Assembly (NCBI GenBank): GCA_013396635.1
Contig: WBMW01003826.1
Location: 248,001 to 312,000 of the forward strand
Direction: 5' to 3'
Source: Penelope pileata
Lineage: Eukaryota; Chordata; Aves; Galliformes; Cracidae
Length of the DNA: 64,000 nucleotides
In this document: positions 1 through 12,300 of the stretch, one piece after another
Position numbering within the stretch: the first letter of the stretch is position 1
Layout: every line of letters starts with the position of its first letter
Made by a program: the position numbers and the translations under genes
The notes under the pieces: generated by a model
Seen by the model: only the letters and a program-made list of their open reading frames with translations
Databases searched by the model: none
Told to the model about the DNA's origin: nothing

Positions 1-615
1 TCTGACTCACTGGAATTGGGAAAAGCATCCTATCATAATCTGCAAAACGTGATGGGTAAGCGATTGGCCAGAATAAAAGCTGTAACAAGGAATGCTGATG
101 TGAATCCAGGAACAGCAGTAACTCCGTGTGGAGGTGGCATTTCAGAACCAGGAGGAGGCAAGCATAATACCAGAGAGGGAAAGAAGTAGTACAAACCCAT
201 AACTACCTTGAATGTTTTCTTCATAAATATCAGATTATCAAAACTGGATGGGCTCTATATTTTGTTTTGTTTCACAAAAGCATAGCCAGAGTAAACCCAG
301 GAAAACAGTCTGGAAGAGCACATTGCCTGGAAATAAAGCTTGGATTGAGTGTGAAAATCTAACAAACAAGTATATTCCTTACGCTTGCAAAGCCTAATTC
401 TTGAAAGCAAACCCAATGTTAAATCATGGATATCAGTAAAGACAAGTCATTTGGGTGGTTTGAAGAATCCTGTCATTCATTTGTTCTTCAGATCTAATCA
501 GAACTGCCATGTGAACAAGATAAAAATCTGCTATTAAAGCAAGTTGCTAGCACGTGGCATACCTGAACAAAACAATGATTTCTGCTACCTCTCCAAAGCG
601 CTGGAAATGGCCGTT

Positions 616-672
616 AAAAAAAAAAAACAAAACAAAAAACAAACAAACAAACAAATTTGTTTGGTTTTTTTT
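616..672. repeat. (AAAC)n simple repeat with adjoining T-tract
   Basis: An A-run passes into CAAACAAACAAACAAA units and then AATTTGTTTGGTTTTTTTTT, so the two ends are partly complementary and could fold back. Confidence 0.85.
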
Positions 673-1296
673 TCATATCTACTGATGAGATAATCAGGTT
701 TTAATGAGACTATTTTTAAAAAATAGATGTCATGTATCCCTTCTACTTACTTCAAAAGTTAACAACTTATCTTTCGTTTTAGCTGGATTTTGATCTGCAG
801 ACTAAACTGATTGGTTAGAAGAAATTGAAATTGCAATTATGTTAATATTAAAGAAATTCCAGCTGTGTGGTATCCAGAGGGACCCTGTATCTCTGGATAC
901 CATGTATCATCCAGTCTGTGAAACTGCTAGTAACAGAAAATAAAAGGAAGACTGAAACTCTGCAAGGAGTTCACCTACTGTCTTCGCAAAGATTTATATC
1001 GTAGGGAAAATCCCAGTTCATCATCCATCCACAAGACATTTGGGCAAGAAAAAAAAACAAGAAAGAATGTATAGATACTATTTTTTTCTTTATTTCCTTC
1101 TTTTGTTTTTTTTTAAGATCAGTATTTATAAAAGTTAATATTCATATATATGGAGAGTATTATGCAGAAGTTTAAAGTTGGGGAGGTTTGTTGCTGGCTT
1201 TTGTTATTATGGTCGTTTTTTGTTTTTTATTTTTGTTTTTTGTTTGGTTTTTTTTTCAGATACCTCAGATTTTTTCCTCAAAGTGCTCTGTGCCAT

Positions 1297-3117
1297 GTCG
1301 GCTCTTGATGTGAAGAAGCCTAACTGGAAAACAACTTTGCCTTGTTTTTTACTGCCAGTCAGGCTTCCCATGCCTCTCCTGTCCCTGAACCTCTAGGGAC
1401 AGAAAAATCCCTCCCACTGGAAGAGCAGAACTGCCTCGTAAGGCTGAATGTGTACAAATGTATGCGGCTGGACGACATGCATCCCAGGGTTCTGAAGGAG
1501 CTGGCTGATGTGGTTGCCAAGCCACTCTCCATCATATTTGAAATATCATGGCTGTCAGGTGAAGTCCCTGGTATCTGGAAAAAGGAAAACATCACTCCCA
1601 TTTTCCAGAAAGGGAAAAAGGAAGACCCAGGGAACTACTGGCCAATGAGCCTCACCTCTGTGCCTGGGAAGATCATGGAGCAGATCATCCTAAAAGACAC
1701 GTTAAGGCACACGCACAATGAGGAGGTGATCCAAGACAGCCAGCACGGCTTCACCAAGGGCAGATCTTGCCTGACCAATCTGGTGGCCTTCTATGATGGA
1801 GTGATGGCATCAGTGGACTAAGGATGGACAACCATTGTCGTCTATCTGGACTTGTGCAAGACCTCTGACATATCTATCTCTAAATTGGAAAGATATTGAT
1901 TTGAAGGCTGGACTACTCAGTGGATAAAGAATTGGCTGGATGGTCACAGCCAGAGGGCTGTTATCAACAGCACTACGTCAAAGTGCCCCCTCCCTGGAAG
2001 TATTCAAAGCCAGGCTGGACGGGGCTTTGAGCAACCTGGTCTAGTGAGCGGTGTCCTTGCCCATGGCAGGGGGGTTGGAACAAGATGATCTCTAAGGTCC
2101 CTTCCAACCTGAACCATTCTATGATTCTATGAAGGTGGAGGCTGGTGATGAGTGCAGTCTCCTAGGGGTCCATCTTGGGACTGGTGCTCGACATCTTTAT
2201 TAATGACATAGGTAGAGGGATGGAGCGTACCCTCAGCAAGTTTGCTGATGACAATAAGCTGGGTAGTGCCATTGACACAATAGAAGGAAGGGATGTCATC
2301 CAGAGGGACCTGGACAGGCTAGAAAAGTGGGCCCACAAGAACCTAACGAGGTTCAACATGGGCAAGTGTGAGGTGTTCTGGTTAGGTCACAGGCAATCCC
2401 AGACAGTATCAACTGGGAGAATTCACTGAGATCAGCTCTGCAGAAAAGGAGTTCGGGGTCCTAGTAGATGAAAAGCTGGAAATGAGCCAGCAGTGTGCTC
2501 TTGCAGCCCAGACAGCCAACAGTATCCTGGGCTGCATCAAAAGAGGAGTAGCCAGCGAGAAAAGGGAAGTGATTATCCCCTTCTATTCTGCCGTTGTGAG
2601 GCTCCATCTGGAGTATTGCGCACAGGCCTGGGGCACCCAGCACAAGAAAGATATGTAGCTGCCAGAGCAGGTCCAGAGAAGAGACACAAAGATGCTCAGG
2701 GAGCTGGAGTGCCTCTCCTATGAAGAAAGGTTGAGGGAATTGGGCTTTAGCTTGGAGAAGGCTCCAAGGAGACCGCATTGCAGCCTTCCTGCTGCAATGA
2801 AAGGAGCTTATAACCAGGAGGAAAATAAACTTTTTACATGATCTGATAGTGATACGACAAGGGGGAACAGCTTTAAATTAAAAATAGGGAGATTTAAGTT
2901 AGATGTTAGGAATAAATTCTTTTTCAGAGGGTGATGAGGCACTGGCATAGGCTGCCCGGAGCTGTGGGTGCCCCATCCCTGGAGGTGTCCAAGGCCAGGC
3001 TGGATGGAGCCCTGGGCAGCCTGATCCTGTGGGTGGCAGCCCTGCCCGTGGCAGGGGATTGGAACTGGATGGTCTTTAAGGTCCCTTCCAACACAAACCA
3101 TTCTATGATTCTATGAA
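1297..3117 (+). mobile_element. CR1 LINE, 5'-truncated, decayed, interrupted by a nested CR1
   Basis: CR1 is the dominant avian non-LTR retrotransposon; its ORF2 encodes an endonuclease and reverse transcriptase. This copy starts within ORF2 and runs to the 3' end. Recognisable pieces are MHPRVLKELADVVAKPLSII and GFTKGRSCLTNL (1342-1821), VYLDLCK just after, the catalytic FADD at 2241-2252, WAHKNLTRFNMGKCEV, the C-terminal WGTQHKKD region at about 2630-2660, and the 3' end GGTCCCTTCCAACACAAACC followed by ATTCTATGATTCTATGA at 3109-3116. A stop codon at 1819-1821 and many frame breaks make it inactive. A separate CR1 3' fragment splits the RT region at about 1982-2135. It lies antisense to KCTD8 within intron 1. 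The 5' boundary is approximate. Confidence 0.9.
1982..2135 (+). mobile_element. CR1 3'-end fragment nested in another CR1
   Basis: This stretch reads CCCTCCCTGGAAGTATTCAA, then GAGCAACCTGGTCTAGTG, then TTCTATGATTCTATGA. That is the terminal part of a CR1 3' end, sitting in the middle of the RT domain of an older CR1. The host frame reads ...STTSK before it and WRLVMSAV after it, which are contiguous in CR1 proteins. It closely resembles the 3' ends at 34806 and 45336, pointing to the same younger subfamily. Boundaries are good to a few bases; only an AAG microhomology flanks it. Confidence 0.85.
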
Positions 3118-5904
3118 ATCTTCAAGGCACAACATTTATCTTCTAATTTTTAAAATAAAAAACATTGTTGCAAAGTAAATATGTATTTCTCTTGACAACC
3201 TGACCTGATTATTAGTAAATTCACCTGGGATTTGGGAGGCCTACATTCAATCATCTTTTCGTTCTGATTTGAAGAACTGGCAGCTTCCATCTCCCATGTA
3301 ACTGCCCCATCCATTAGGCTCATTCTAGCTCCATGTTCCTGATAAATTCCAACTTTGCACCATTTTCTACTTCCTCTAATACAGAATTGTCTAAGTGGTA
3401 CTTTCAAATACAATTTGCATTGCATTTTTATAGCTAGCCAGCTGCATCTTCAGCTCTGGCAGAATTATGAAATACATTATAGGCAGGACTATCACTTCCC
3501 ATGATATGCAAAAAATGACGGCAAATAACAGCAAAATGTTTTTCTGAAAGGTTCTGTTTCTGTGGAAATCGTGGTAGAAGACAGGTAAAAATTCCTTCGG
3601 CTTTCCTTCCAGCAGCATTAAAGAAAATTCAGCTACTGTGGCAGACCTACTAAAAAACAGTGCAAGAAAATTTGATTCCCTGCATTTCAATTTGTTTTTA
3701 TCCAGCTCATTCAGTAGGGATGCAGCAAAAAATAAAATAAAGCTGAATAAATAAGGCAGAAGCTGCATGCACTGAGGTCCCAGAAGTACCTGACTTCAGT
3801 TAAATTTTCTTTAAGAAAACGTATTCTTGGCAGTTTTCTTCCCAGCCTCAGGCAAAAGCTTTCCTAATTTTAAAATGCTTACCCCCAGTGAGCAAGATAA
3901 AGGTAGTACAGCAAATTTATCCCCTGTAAGTATAAATCTGAATGAAACTTGAAATAACTTTCTCTATGTAAATTTCCTGAAGAGTCTCTTCATGGTGGGG
4001 GTTTCCTCAAAAATAAGATAATTATTTCTTTTGTAAAAACTGTCATCCTGATACCTTTTTTCAGGCTCTTTTACATCTTATTTCTTTCATTTTTTTCATA
4101 CAACCATTTATTCCTGTGTCACATCTATTTTTCCCTTTCAACTGCTATTTGTCTATTTATTTATTATTTAATTATTTAATCTCTCTAAATAACGTCTTGG
4201 ACTTTTTAACTGCAGAGTCTCATATTTGCTTTTTTTCAAAATTCTATGTCCTCCTTACACAGGACTAAGGCAGAGATTCTCTTTCACAGTTTTGGAAGAC
4301 AAAACTGAAAATATGAATGCCAGAGACTCAAAAAATGAACAAGAAAGGGTTGTGGGTTGAGTTTTTTTGGTATGCATTTTAATAACCATGTGTTTTTAAG
4401 GCCCTCATCCATAAACTTAAAACACCGTATCTTAATTTCAAGTTAAATTTCAACTCCAAGCATCCCATTTTCAGGTTTCACATCTCATTGCCACTTTTAC
4501 ACTTGCAAGGCCCACTTGTTTCTAACCACAATCCCTCCTCACTCCTCACCATCACAATTTCTCAGACTTCCCAGTTAGTCAAAAGACTTGAAGTCTGCGA
4601 ACTTCCAGTCTTCCACCTAACACGCAACGCAGGAGTGCATTCTCTCCCACAGGAGCATGCACGTGCCCTGGCTGCCCTCTGGTTCCAACACAGCAATACA
4701 ATGGGGAGTTCTCCATCATCTTCCCCCAGCTCTCCATTTCCCCCACCTCTCCAGCTCCTGATTTCTTGGAAAGAGAAAGGAGCTGTTTTCCTTTCACTAT
4801 ACTTCTCAGTGTAGACAACATATGGTTCAAAACTGTGAGGCAATCTGCTCCGAGTCTGAAAGTACTCTCAATAAAGTGCTTCATATTAAGTTTATAGATG
4901 TAATTCTCTGGGGAGAGCACAGATTGATGGAGAGACCTGGTTCACCTCACCTACAGCCAATGTAAGCCTGGTTCAATCAGCTTGAATGGATTTTCTTTTG
5001 TACAAAGGAAGAGGGGAAATAATTTGCATCTTCCTTTGCACGTCCGTATGTGGCTGATTATAATGCAGCCTTCTCTCTGTAATTCTTTGCACTATGTATG
5101 TATAAAGAAACATGAAACAGAAGGATTTCATCCCTCTTGGACAAATTAAATCGATTCCCCAGTCATACACTAGTACTAATCCACTGCCACCTAGTGTGGA
5201 AAATCAATATAACAAAAACAGAAGGAAAAAGAAAAAAAAAAAACGTTTTGCAACATGGCAGATAAAATGCTATTGGCTCCAGTAAAACGTTTTGAACACC
5301 TACACATTATATTCATAACATCAGTCATTCTTCTTTAATAAAATACAAATAAGCTCCTTTTATAGAAAACTGCTTGACTTGATAGACTGCAATGGTTTCC
5401 ATTAGACTGTACTGTGTCAAGGCAGACAGGCTCATCAGAGCCCTTAGTCCCTCTCTGTAGTTTCATGGCTCTCTGTAACTTTGTGACACTAAAAAAGTTC
5501 TACAGAATTTAATCACAGGAATCTCTTGGTGGAAAACAGCTTTTTCCTTAATTAACAAAAACTTAATTTCAAACTTACAATGTCAAGGCTTTATTCTCTG
5601 ACTCACAGTATATGGAAAACATTGCAACTTATCAGATGGACTATAGGACCAGATAGCAGAAACTCTGAGTTTTGCCTCTGCATCACCCGAGGATCTTCTC
5701 TTAGTTTTCAAAAATATTGCTCTCCATGCAGCCCTAAGTTTCTGTTGTTTTGTGTCCTTCACAATTATCTACAATTGTTCAATGGACACACAAAGGATCT
5801 GACCTATTTCACTTGGACTACCCTGCACTGATGAAGTTAGGTACAAATAATGTGAACCAATGGAGCATAGCATATATTTTACAGAACTTCCAGATTTGCT
5901 ATAA
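3118..5904. other. KCTD8 intron 1 stretch without recognised gene
   Basis: Unique-looking AT-rich DNA. The longest open frame is a 125-codon hydrophobic one at 3391-3768 on the minus strand, which resembles no family I know. Two palindromic 11-mers near 5240-5294 are the only pattern noted. Confidence 0.6.
5240..5294. repeat. Two copies of AAAACGTTTTG
   Basis: The 11-mer AAAACGTTTTG occurs at 5240-5250 and 5284-5294. Each contains the 10-base palindrome AAAACGTTTT. Confidence 0.8.
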
Positions 5905-5909
5905 AGATC
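5905..5909. repeat. Target-site duplication AGATC, left copy
   Basis: AGATC immediately precedes the TG of the solo LTR. The identical AGATC follows the terminal CA at 6232-6236. Confidence 0.78.
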
Positions 5910-6231
5910 TGTAAGGGAAACACAAGGTCACAGCCTGAATCAGTGATTGAGCACCGCGTGAAGGGCAGTGGCTGGCCTAAGGAACACCTGTACCCCCCTC
6001 CATGTGACCAGGAGGGGTGGACCCAGGGTGGGACTACCCTGGGCTCCTTTAAGAGCCAGCCACCAAGGGGAAAGGATCTCTTGTGTGGGATCTGGCTGTT
6101 CCTTGTCTTGGTGGGAGATCACTGTTGTGTAAGTTGAAATCTTTTGTTTACAACCATTAAACCATTTAATACTCTACCTGGGATCACTAGAAATCTATCT
6201 GAAGCAATCTCGCTTCTGGGATTGCACCACA
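5910..6231. mobile_element. Solo LTR of an endogenous retrovirus, with 5-bp target duplication
   Basis: The element begins TGTAAGGGAA and ends TTGCACCACA, the TG...CA form of retroviral LTRs. It is flanked by AGATC at 5905-5909 and again at 6232-6236, a perfect 5-bp target-site duplication. Inside, a GC-rich upstream part is followed by TTGTCTTGGTGGGAGATCAC and a polyA-like ATTAAA at about 6158-6163, an order consistent with U3-R-U5 on the plus strand. No internal retroviral sequence or second LTR is adjacent, so it is a solo LTR left by recombination. A 5-bp duplication fits ERVL-like or some other avian families; the family was not identified. A reading with 6-bp AAGATC and an LTR ending in AC is possible but less likely. 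Confidence 0.8.
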
Positions 6232-6236
6232 AGATC
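6232..6236. repeat. Target-site duplication AGATC, right copy
   Basis: AGATC immediately follows the terminal CA of the solo LTR and matches the five bases before its start. Confidence 0.78.
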
Positions 6237-9107
6237 ATTTATCATAAATGCTTTTATATTATTTCCTATTTATACAGCTTGCATTAACCTCTATATTACC
6301 ACTGTGCTAATAAAGGAGTTTAATTACTCAAGTAAGACTGTAGTCTGTCATGATACAGTTCCAGAAAGAAGCAGTGTTACTGAGCTAGTAAAATCATTCC
6401 ATATCATCCCCATAACAACAAAACTTTGAATCCAGGCTGTACCAATGGCTCTGAAAGTCCATTAGTAAGATTCTGTATCTTGATTAAAAATGTTTTTGTT
6501 TTTGTTTCTAATGTGGCAATGAGACTATTTTTCTATCTAATGAGGATTAGAACATCACAATTTTAAAAGACAAATATGTAGATGGGAAATCCTGTATAAA
6601 AAAGTAGAACTCAAAAATGAATATACAAACACAGAATTACTTTAGAATAATCTTCTATACTTGCTAAATTCTACATGAGATACATAAGAGTTATGTTAGC
6701 ACTACATAAAATGATTACTTTACTATTTTGATAACTGTATGTAGCCTGAGTGTGTGTGTATAACTGAACTAGATGTAACGACTTCAAGAAGTTTTCAACT
6801 CAAATAGCTCTTTCTTTGAGAAAATAATCTAGGAATTCTTTTGTGTTACACATCATGAAGTAGAACAAATTACTTCACTAACTAAGGATCACTGAGGTAT
6901 TTGTATAACTATTTAAGAATGTATGAAATAAAGATGGTCATATATGATAATATGATATGGCAATAACATTCTGAATCATACTGGTACAATCTTCAATTTC
7001 TTAAATGTTATAGAAAAAGTAGTATCTTGCCAAGTATTTAATGCTTGTCAATACTTTTATGAAGGAAAAATACTTTTCAAAGAGTACTTCATTTATACCC
7101 CTCACAAACCACCATAGTATGACTCAGTCAGGATACTGAACAAGGGTATCGCAACAGTTTAAATATATCTATTATACATACCCACAAATATTTAAAGAAA
7201 AAACATTAGCTAAGATAAATCATAACCTTAAATCCATATATCAGATTTAAGAAACATTTGGAAATATGGTGTTGCTAATTTGTTACTGTAGTCTACAAAT
7301 AAATGTAGAAAGAGGCAATGAAAACAACTGAAAACAGATACTAGGCTCCTGATTCACATGAACATGCATAAATGAAAAGCTTTTATTTTTCTAATATAAA
7401 GCAATTATCCAGCCCTCATGTTTGTGAAGAAAAGCCTGAAGCTGATGACACAGACACAAGCGAAGTTATGAGATCAATTAAACTCTGGAGAAAAGCATGA
7501 AAGAAGTCGTGAGAAGCTGCTTCACACAAACCACTGAGGGGTTATACTCCACATAAAACCATCACAGGGACAGGAGGAAGCAGCTAAAACCTTGTGGCTG
7601 CTCTTCCTCAGGATCCCTTCCTCTCTCTTCTCTGTGAAGGAGCAGGGGATGAAGAGATCCTGAGGAAGAGCATCCACTCACCCTTCTCCATGATTCTTCC
7701 AGAAGCAAAACACATGCAAGTTTTACAGTTTTAAACACAGCACCACATAATTTCTGTATAATATTTAATGTAGACATAAAGGAACAGACTAGTTAACACC
7801 ATTAAGACATCCAAACCTTCTCTAAGCTGATGTAGCTGAACTCACAACAAGGATATCAGTAGCAATCTGCCCAATTACCAGGAACACCGGTGGAAAATAC
7901 AGCATGTTAGTAATACAAGTACTACCCCAGAGAATAACTTTTGATGAGTAAATGTTTTAGCAGGTGTAACTGTCAATTTCATTGACATAAATTGTTTTGA
8001 CGATTTACAACTGTCATAAGGCCTGTCTAAAGGTATTTTTATTATGCTTCTTCTCTAAAACTATACATGTATATTTATCTATCAGGTGTCAATCAACACA
8101 AGCAATTCTTCTGTTTTAGTCTGCTGGCAAAAGAGATTTTCTAACAGACAAAAAGAGTCTGTAGACACATCACTTCAGCAATCTTCAGTAGCATGGGAAA
8201 AGCAAGAGGAACATCCACCACTTCTTGCATAATCCTAGTAACTCATGCTGCATATTCCATTCTTACATTAAAATTTCAAGGAAATAAATTGTTTCAATAG
8301 TCTAATAATAAACTACTGTGTTATTATGTTATGCATTCATTCAACTGAATTGATTCAGCTATGCTTCTGCTGATGTGAGCAACTGGTCCATGCATGGGAT
8401 TGTCCTGTCCTAGCCAGAAATTAGCTCTTTTTTGCTTTTGGAAAGAAGAAAATAGAGCTCAAAGTTTTGAATGTTCAGCAGTTTCTTCTAGGTATAATGC
8501 AACAGATGAAATAACAGTGGGAGAAACTCATAATTTCTTTTTTTTTTTTTTTGAGACTGCAATCAAGATGATCATTGTTTTCTTCTTTTGCACAAATTAG
8601 AGAGATAATTAAGAACAGCACAAAATACACATATCTACATTCACTATAACTTGTAAGGCAAAAAACTATAACATGACAACACCTTCTTGGTAGCACCTTA
8701 TTGAAGATGTGCTGCAATAAAATAAAAATCTATCTAAAGAACGACAATAAAAATGGTTAGAGATTTGCTACATTTTTGAGATTTCTTCCTTCAAGCAACA
8801 AGAGATCAACTACTATAGTGCCATCCAACATTAATTTTGAAAATTTTCTGGAGATGTTTTCTTATCTGTGGCCTGTTAACATTCTACATTTTTGAATTTG
8901 GGCTACAAAGTCCCAGAAGAAAATTTTCCCTGGCACAATTGTTTCAGTTCTGTCTAAAGTTCAGATACAGATAAAGAAGTAAGAAGATAAAGTAAGGTTT
9001 TGAACTTTGTGACTTGCAGAATAATAAGAATTTATAGCTCTCTAGGATTAAGTTCATTTACCTGCAGCAGTTCCTTTCTTCAAAAGTCAAATAGTCAATA
9101 TTAAATT
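6237..9107. other. KCTD8 intron 1 stretch without recognised gene
   Basis: AT-rich intronic DNA. Apart from the hairpin at 7594-7677 and a short T-run at about 8539, nothing recognisable was seen. Confidence 0.6.
7594..7677. other. Long imperfect inverted repeat / pre-miRNA-like hairpin
   Basis: The arms 7594-7615 and 7656-7677 are complementary over 22 positions with one mismatch (7598/7673); 17 consecutive pairs come from TGCTCTTCCTCAGGATC at 7599-7615. Pairing continues inward: 7617-7620 with 7651-7654, and 7622-7626 with 7645-7649 using two G-T wobbles, leaving a loop at 7627-7644. In total about 30 of 33 positions pair on the plus strand. The size and shape resemble a microRNA precursor, but a small inverted duplication or the core of a MITE-like repeat is also possible. 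It lies inside KCTD8 intron 1. The wobbles favour folding of plus-strand RNA, which is antisense to KCTD8. Confidence 0.6.
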
Positions 9108-9335
9108 AAATCACATCATAGACATAACCATGGGATAATTTTGGAGGTCTCTAGACCAACTTTCTGCTCAAAGCTGGGCAGCTACAAGGCCACACCAGAT
9201 TAGCAGAGGTTGGTGCACTTGAGTCTTGAAGACCTCCAAAGATGCACAATGTGCACAACATCACCGCACAGCCTGTTCCAATGCCTGAATGCTTTAGTGG
9301 GGAAAATGTTTTTCTTTCTATCAAGAAACTTGTAA
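9108..9335 (-). mobile_element. Old CR1 3'-end fragment
   Basis: Read on the plus strand, the segment follows the reverse complement of a CR1 3' region: GGAGGTCTCTAGACCAAC, TTTCTGCTCAAAGCTGGGCA, TTGAAGACCTCCAAAGATG, GCACAGCCTGTTCCAATGCC, then AAAATGTTTTTCTTTC. These match in order the usual avian CR1 tail, but with many substitutions, so the copy is old. It is in the sense direction relative to KCTD8. The ends are approximate. Confidence 0.75.
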
Positions 9336-12300
9336 ATCTGTTAAGAAGATCAAAAACTGAGAGTGTTATACAGCTACTACATACTCTGAATAACCAGTCA
9401 TTATCCAGTTACTTGCAATAGTCTTGCTATATTAATGCTTGATAATACAGTAAATAGCTTTTGCCACTATTGCCATTTTACAGTAGTATCATTATAAACT
9501 GAGCAAATCAATGTCTGAGAGCTAACCATTGGTAACCACAATGTGAACTTTACAGAAAATGACGTTTTTTGCCATTGCTAAACCTCTAATATAATGATAG
9601 AAATGCAAACATGCAGTTTCTTGTCAGCCATGGAGATAAGAACCAAAATTTTCCAAACCAGCAATCTAAACTTAAGTTCTTCTTTCCTTACTACTGCTTG
9701 CCTGGTACTCAAAGTGCAGATGGAAATTCTCACTCAGCCAAATTTTTTAAAAAATACATTCTAGACCATATGCATTGATTTGGAGCTCAATTTTAGACTC
9801 ATATCATTCTCAAATATGATTAATTTATATAGTTCATTAAAAAGCAGCCTCACTATGGATTAAAAGAGGATAACTTAGATTCAAAAAAAAAAAGTATTAA
9901 ATATTTTTTAAAACAACAAAACAGAGAATCTTCCAAAGCTTGAGAATATTTTCAGAAAAAGCAGCTAAGCAAAGCAAACCTTCAAGTTTCTTTAAACATT
10001 TCATGCATCTTAAGCATGACAGCATAGATAGGCTTGCATACATTCACATTGTCAATACTAATTATAAATGAAGCATTTTTATGTAGTCAAAAGCAAATAT
10101 AAGTGTTTTTTTTCCACGTTACCTACTGCTTAGAATGGGAACTTTTTTCTCCTTCCTTACTTTGTACCCAAACATCAAGAATATTTGGATCAACCTTACA
10201 AAATTGAAGATTGCTATGAAATTTACACCAATTCTGCAGCACCACTGTAGAAACTCAAACAACATGCCATGTCACTGAATAAATATTAGTTAGATGTAAC
10301 TTCTGCCTTACTGGTGTCTTTGATCAGAAACCTGAGATTTTGATGTGTAAGAATAACTGAAGCAGTTTGTTCTCATGTATTTTATGCTATAAAAAGGTCA
10401 TGAAACTAGGTGGAGGTAAAACAAAAAACAAAACACTATGAATCAATGAACCATTGTCCTGGGAAGCAGTTCCAGTGATGATGGTGACCTGCCAGGAGTC
10501 CTCAGAGAACACAGCTCTTGGCTTCTCTGCTCATAGTCACAGAAAGCACACATGACCAGAAATGCTTTCTACTCACAGCTGCCAGGCCACGATCAGGCTG
10601 AAGGGAACCAACTGCTCTCCTGGGACTCCTACATGGCCCAGGACCCCATCTGAGGCTGCAAGGCTATCAGCCCATACCCCAGCAAAGCCACAGTAGGGAC
10701 AAGCTCCAGTTCCCCATAGACCTGCCCAAAGCCCCAGGCCTATAGCCCAGCGTGGCCCACCCAGCCAAAGGCACCAAGTGGCCTACACGTATTTTTGGCA
10801 GCACACTTGCCACATGCCTTAGATGAAAAATGCAAAGCCTTTGAGTAGACCCAAACATATACTCGTGCAGACTACGCAAGTTTTATTCGTCACCTTCACA
10901 GCAAGAAGATTTAGGAAGAAAGTGCTAGCAGAGCTGAGCTACCAGTGATGTGACTAGACAGACAGCACTTACCCTAAACTCCCCTACAGGAAGTGCTTTC
11001 TTCTTCCTGCCATTAAATGCAATCAGAGATACAATTATTTAGGGCCACAATTTCACCAATTTAGACACCAAACTTCTTCCATTGCAGGTGGAAAATACAA
11101 GTAATGAAAGGGAGTGATTGCAAATGGGAGTGTAATGACTGGAGGCCAGGTTAATGGCTAAAGTTCATATGAATATATCAACTTGGCAAGTGATGGGGTA
11201 AAACTTCAAAGTTCTACCAGTACTTTAAATGTCACATACTAAAACCCAAAACATTTATTAAAGTTTGCATCTCATATCTTACAGAATTACAGGATTATTC
11301 TGAAGTTGAAAGATATTGCTATTTGTTATTCCAAATGTTTTTGGTTTGGTTTTCTTTGTGTTTTTTTTTTTTTTTTGGTGAGTGGTAGCTGCAGAAGATG
11401 CACTTTGTCTATCTTTGTCTGTAACATTTAGATACGTTGTATTCATTTATTACATGAGAGACAAATTGATGGCATGAAAGGATTTCACAGGAAAAAAGAA
11501 AATGGCCAGAAATTGATGTTTGTGAGTTATGACAACACTGAAACAGGTTAATATGTATAGCTTTCTGAGGAATTACTAACAGAAAATTGAACTCTGTAGG
11601 TACTACGAAAGTAAAAACTGCAAGCAAGATTACAAATGACATTGGTCTTAGTTATTTATATTCCTTACCCATTTCATTACTGTTTTTAATATGATAAGCC
11701 TATAGATAGATAGATACATATACACAGATACTGGCAGTTCCTGCTCTGAAGAACTGGTATTGAGAACGCACATCACTCAAAAAGGAAGGTGTGGGATTTG
11801 AAACCAAAATTTTGGAAATGAGAGGACAGATACAAACTTACTTAACAACTGTCCTATTCTATCTTGCACCATAAGTAGCTGAATTATTTCATTTTTTCCC
11901 TTAAGTCCAAGTAGCTTCAGTAATATTGATCACACATTTATAAGATTGTATATAATTATTTTTAAAAGGATGGAATGAGTGACATTTACATTCCTAAACA
12001 TTGGTAAGAGACAAATAGAGATGAAAAGGCAAGAGCAGATGTGCCTCCACTTTGTTTCAGACCAACTGAAAAGCCACAGTAGGCATTAACAACAGAAATA
12101 GTAACAGCTGTCTGCAAATAACAATACTGAAAAGTGACTGGCTATAAATGGGTGACTGTTAAGAACAAAGCGAAAGAAAATTTGTTTATTAAGAAGAAAT
12201 AGCAAAAAATGTTGTTTAGCTTTAGTCTTTTCTACTGTATTGTCTACACATTACACTGATTGAGTTGTTGGCACTCTATTTTACAGACTTACTTCACTTG

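Noticed and set aside
3391..3768. 125-codon hydrophobic open frame on the minus strand
   Set aside because: No recognisable domain, no splice or promoter context and no family resemblance. A T-rich antisense strand readily gives hydrophobic frames by chance.
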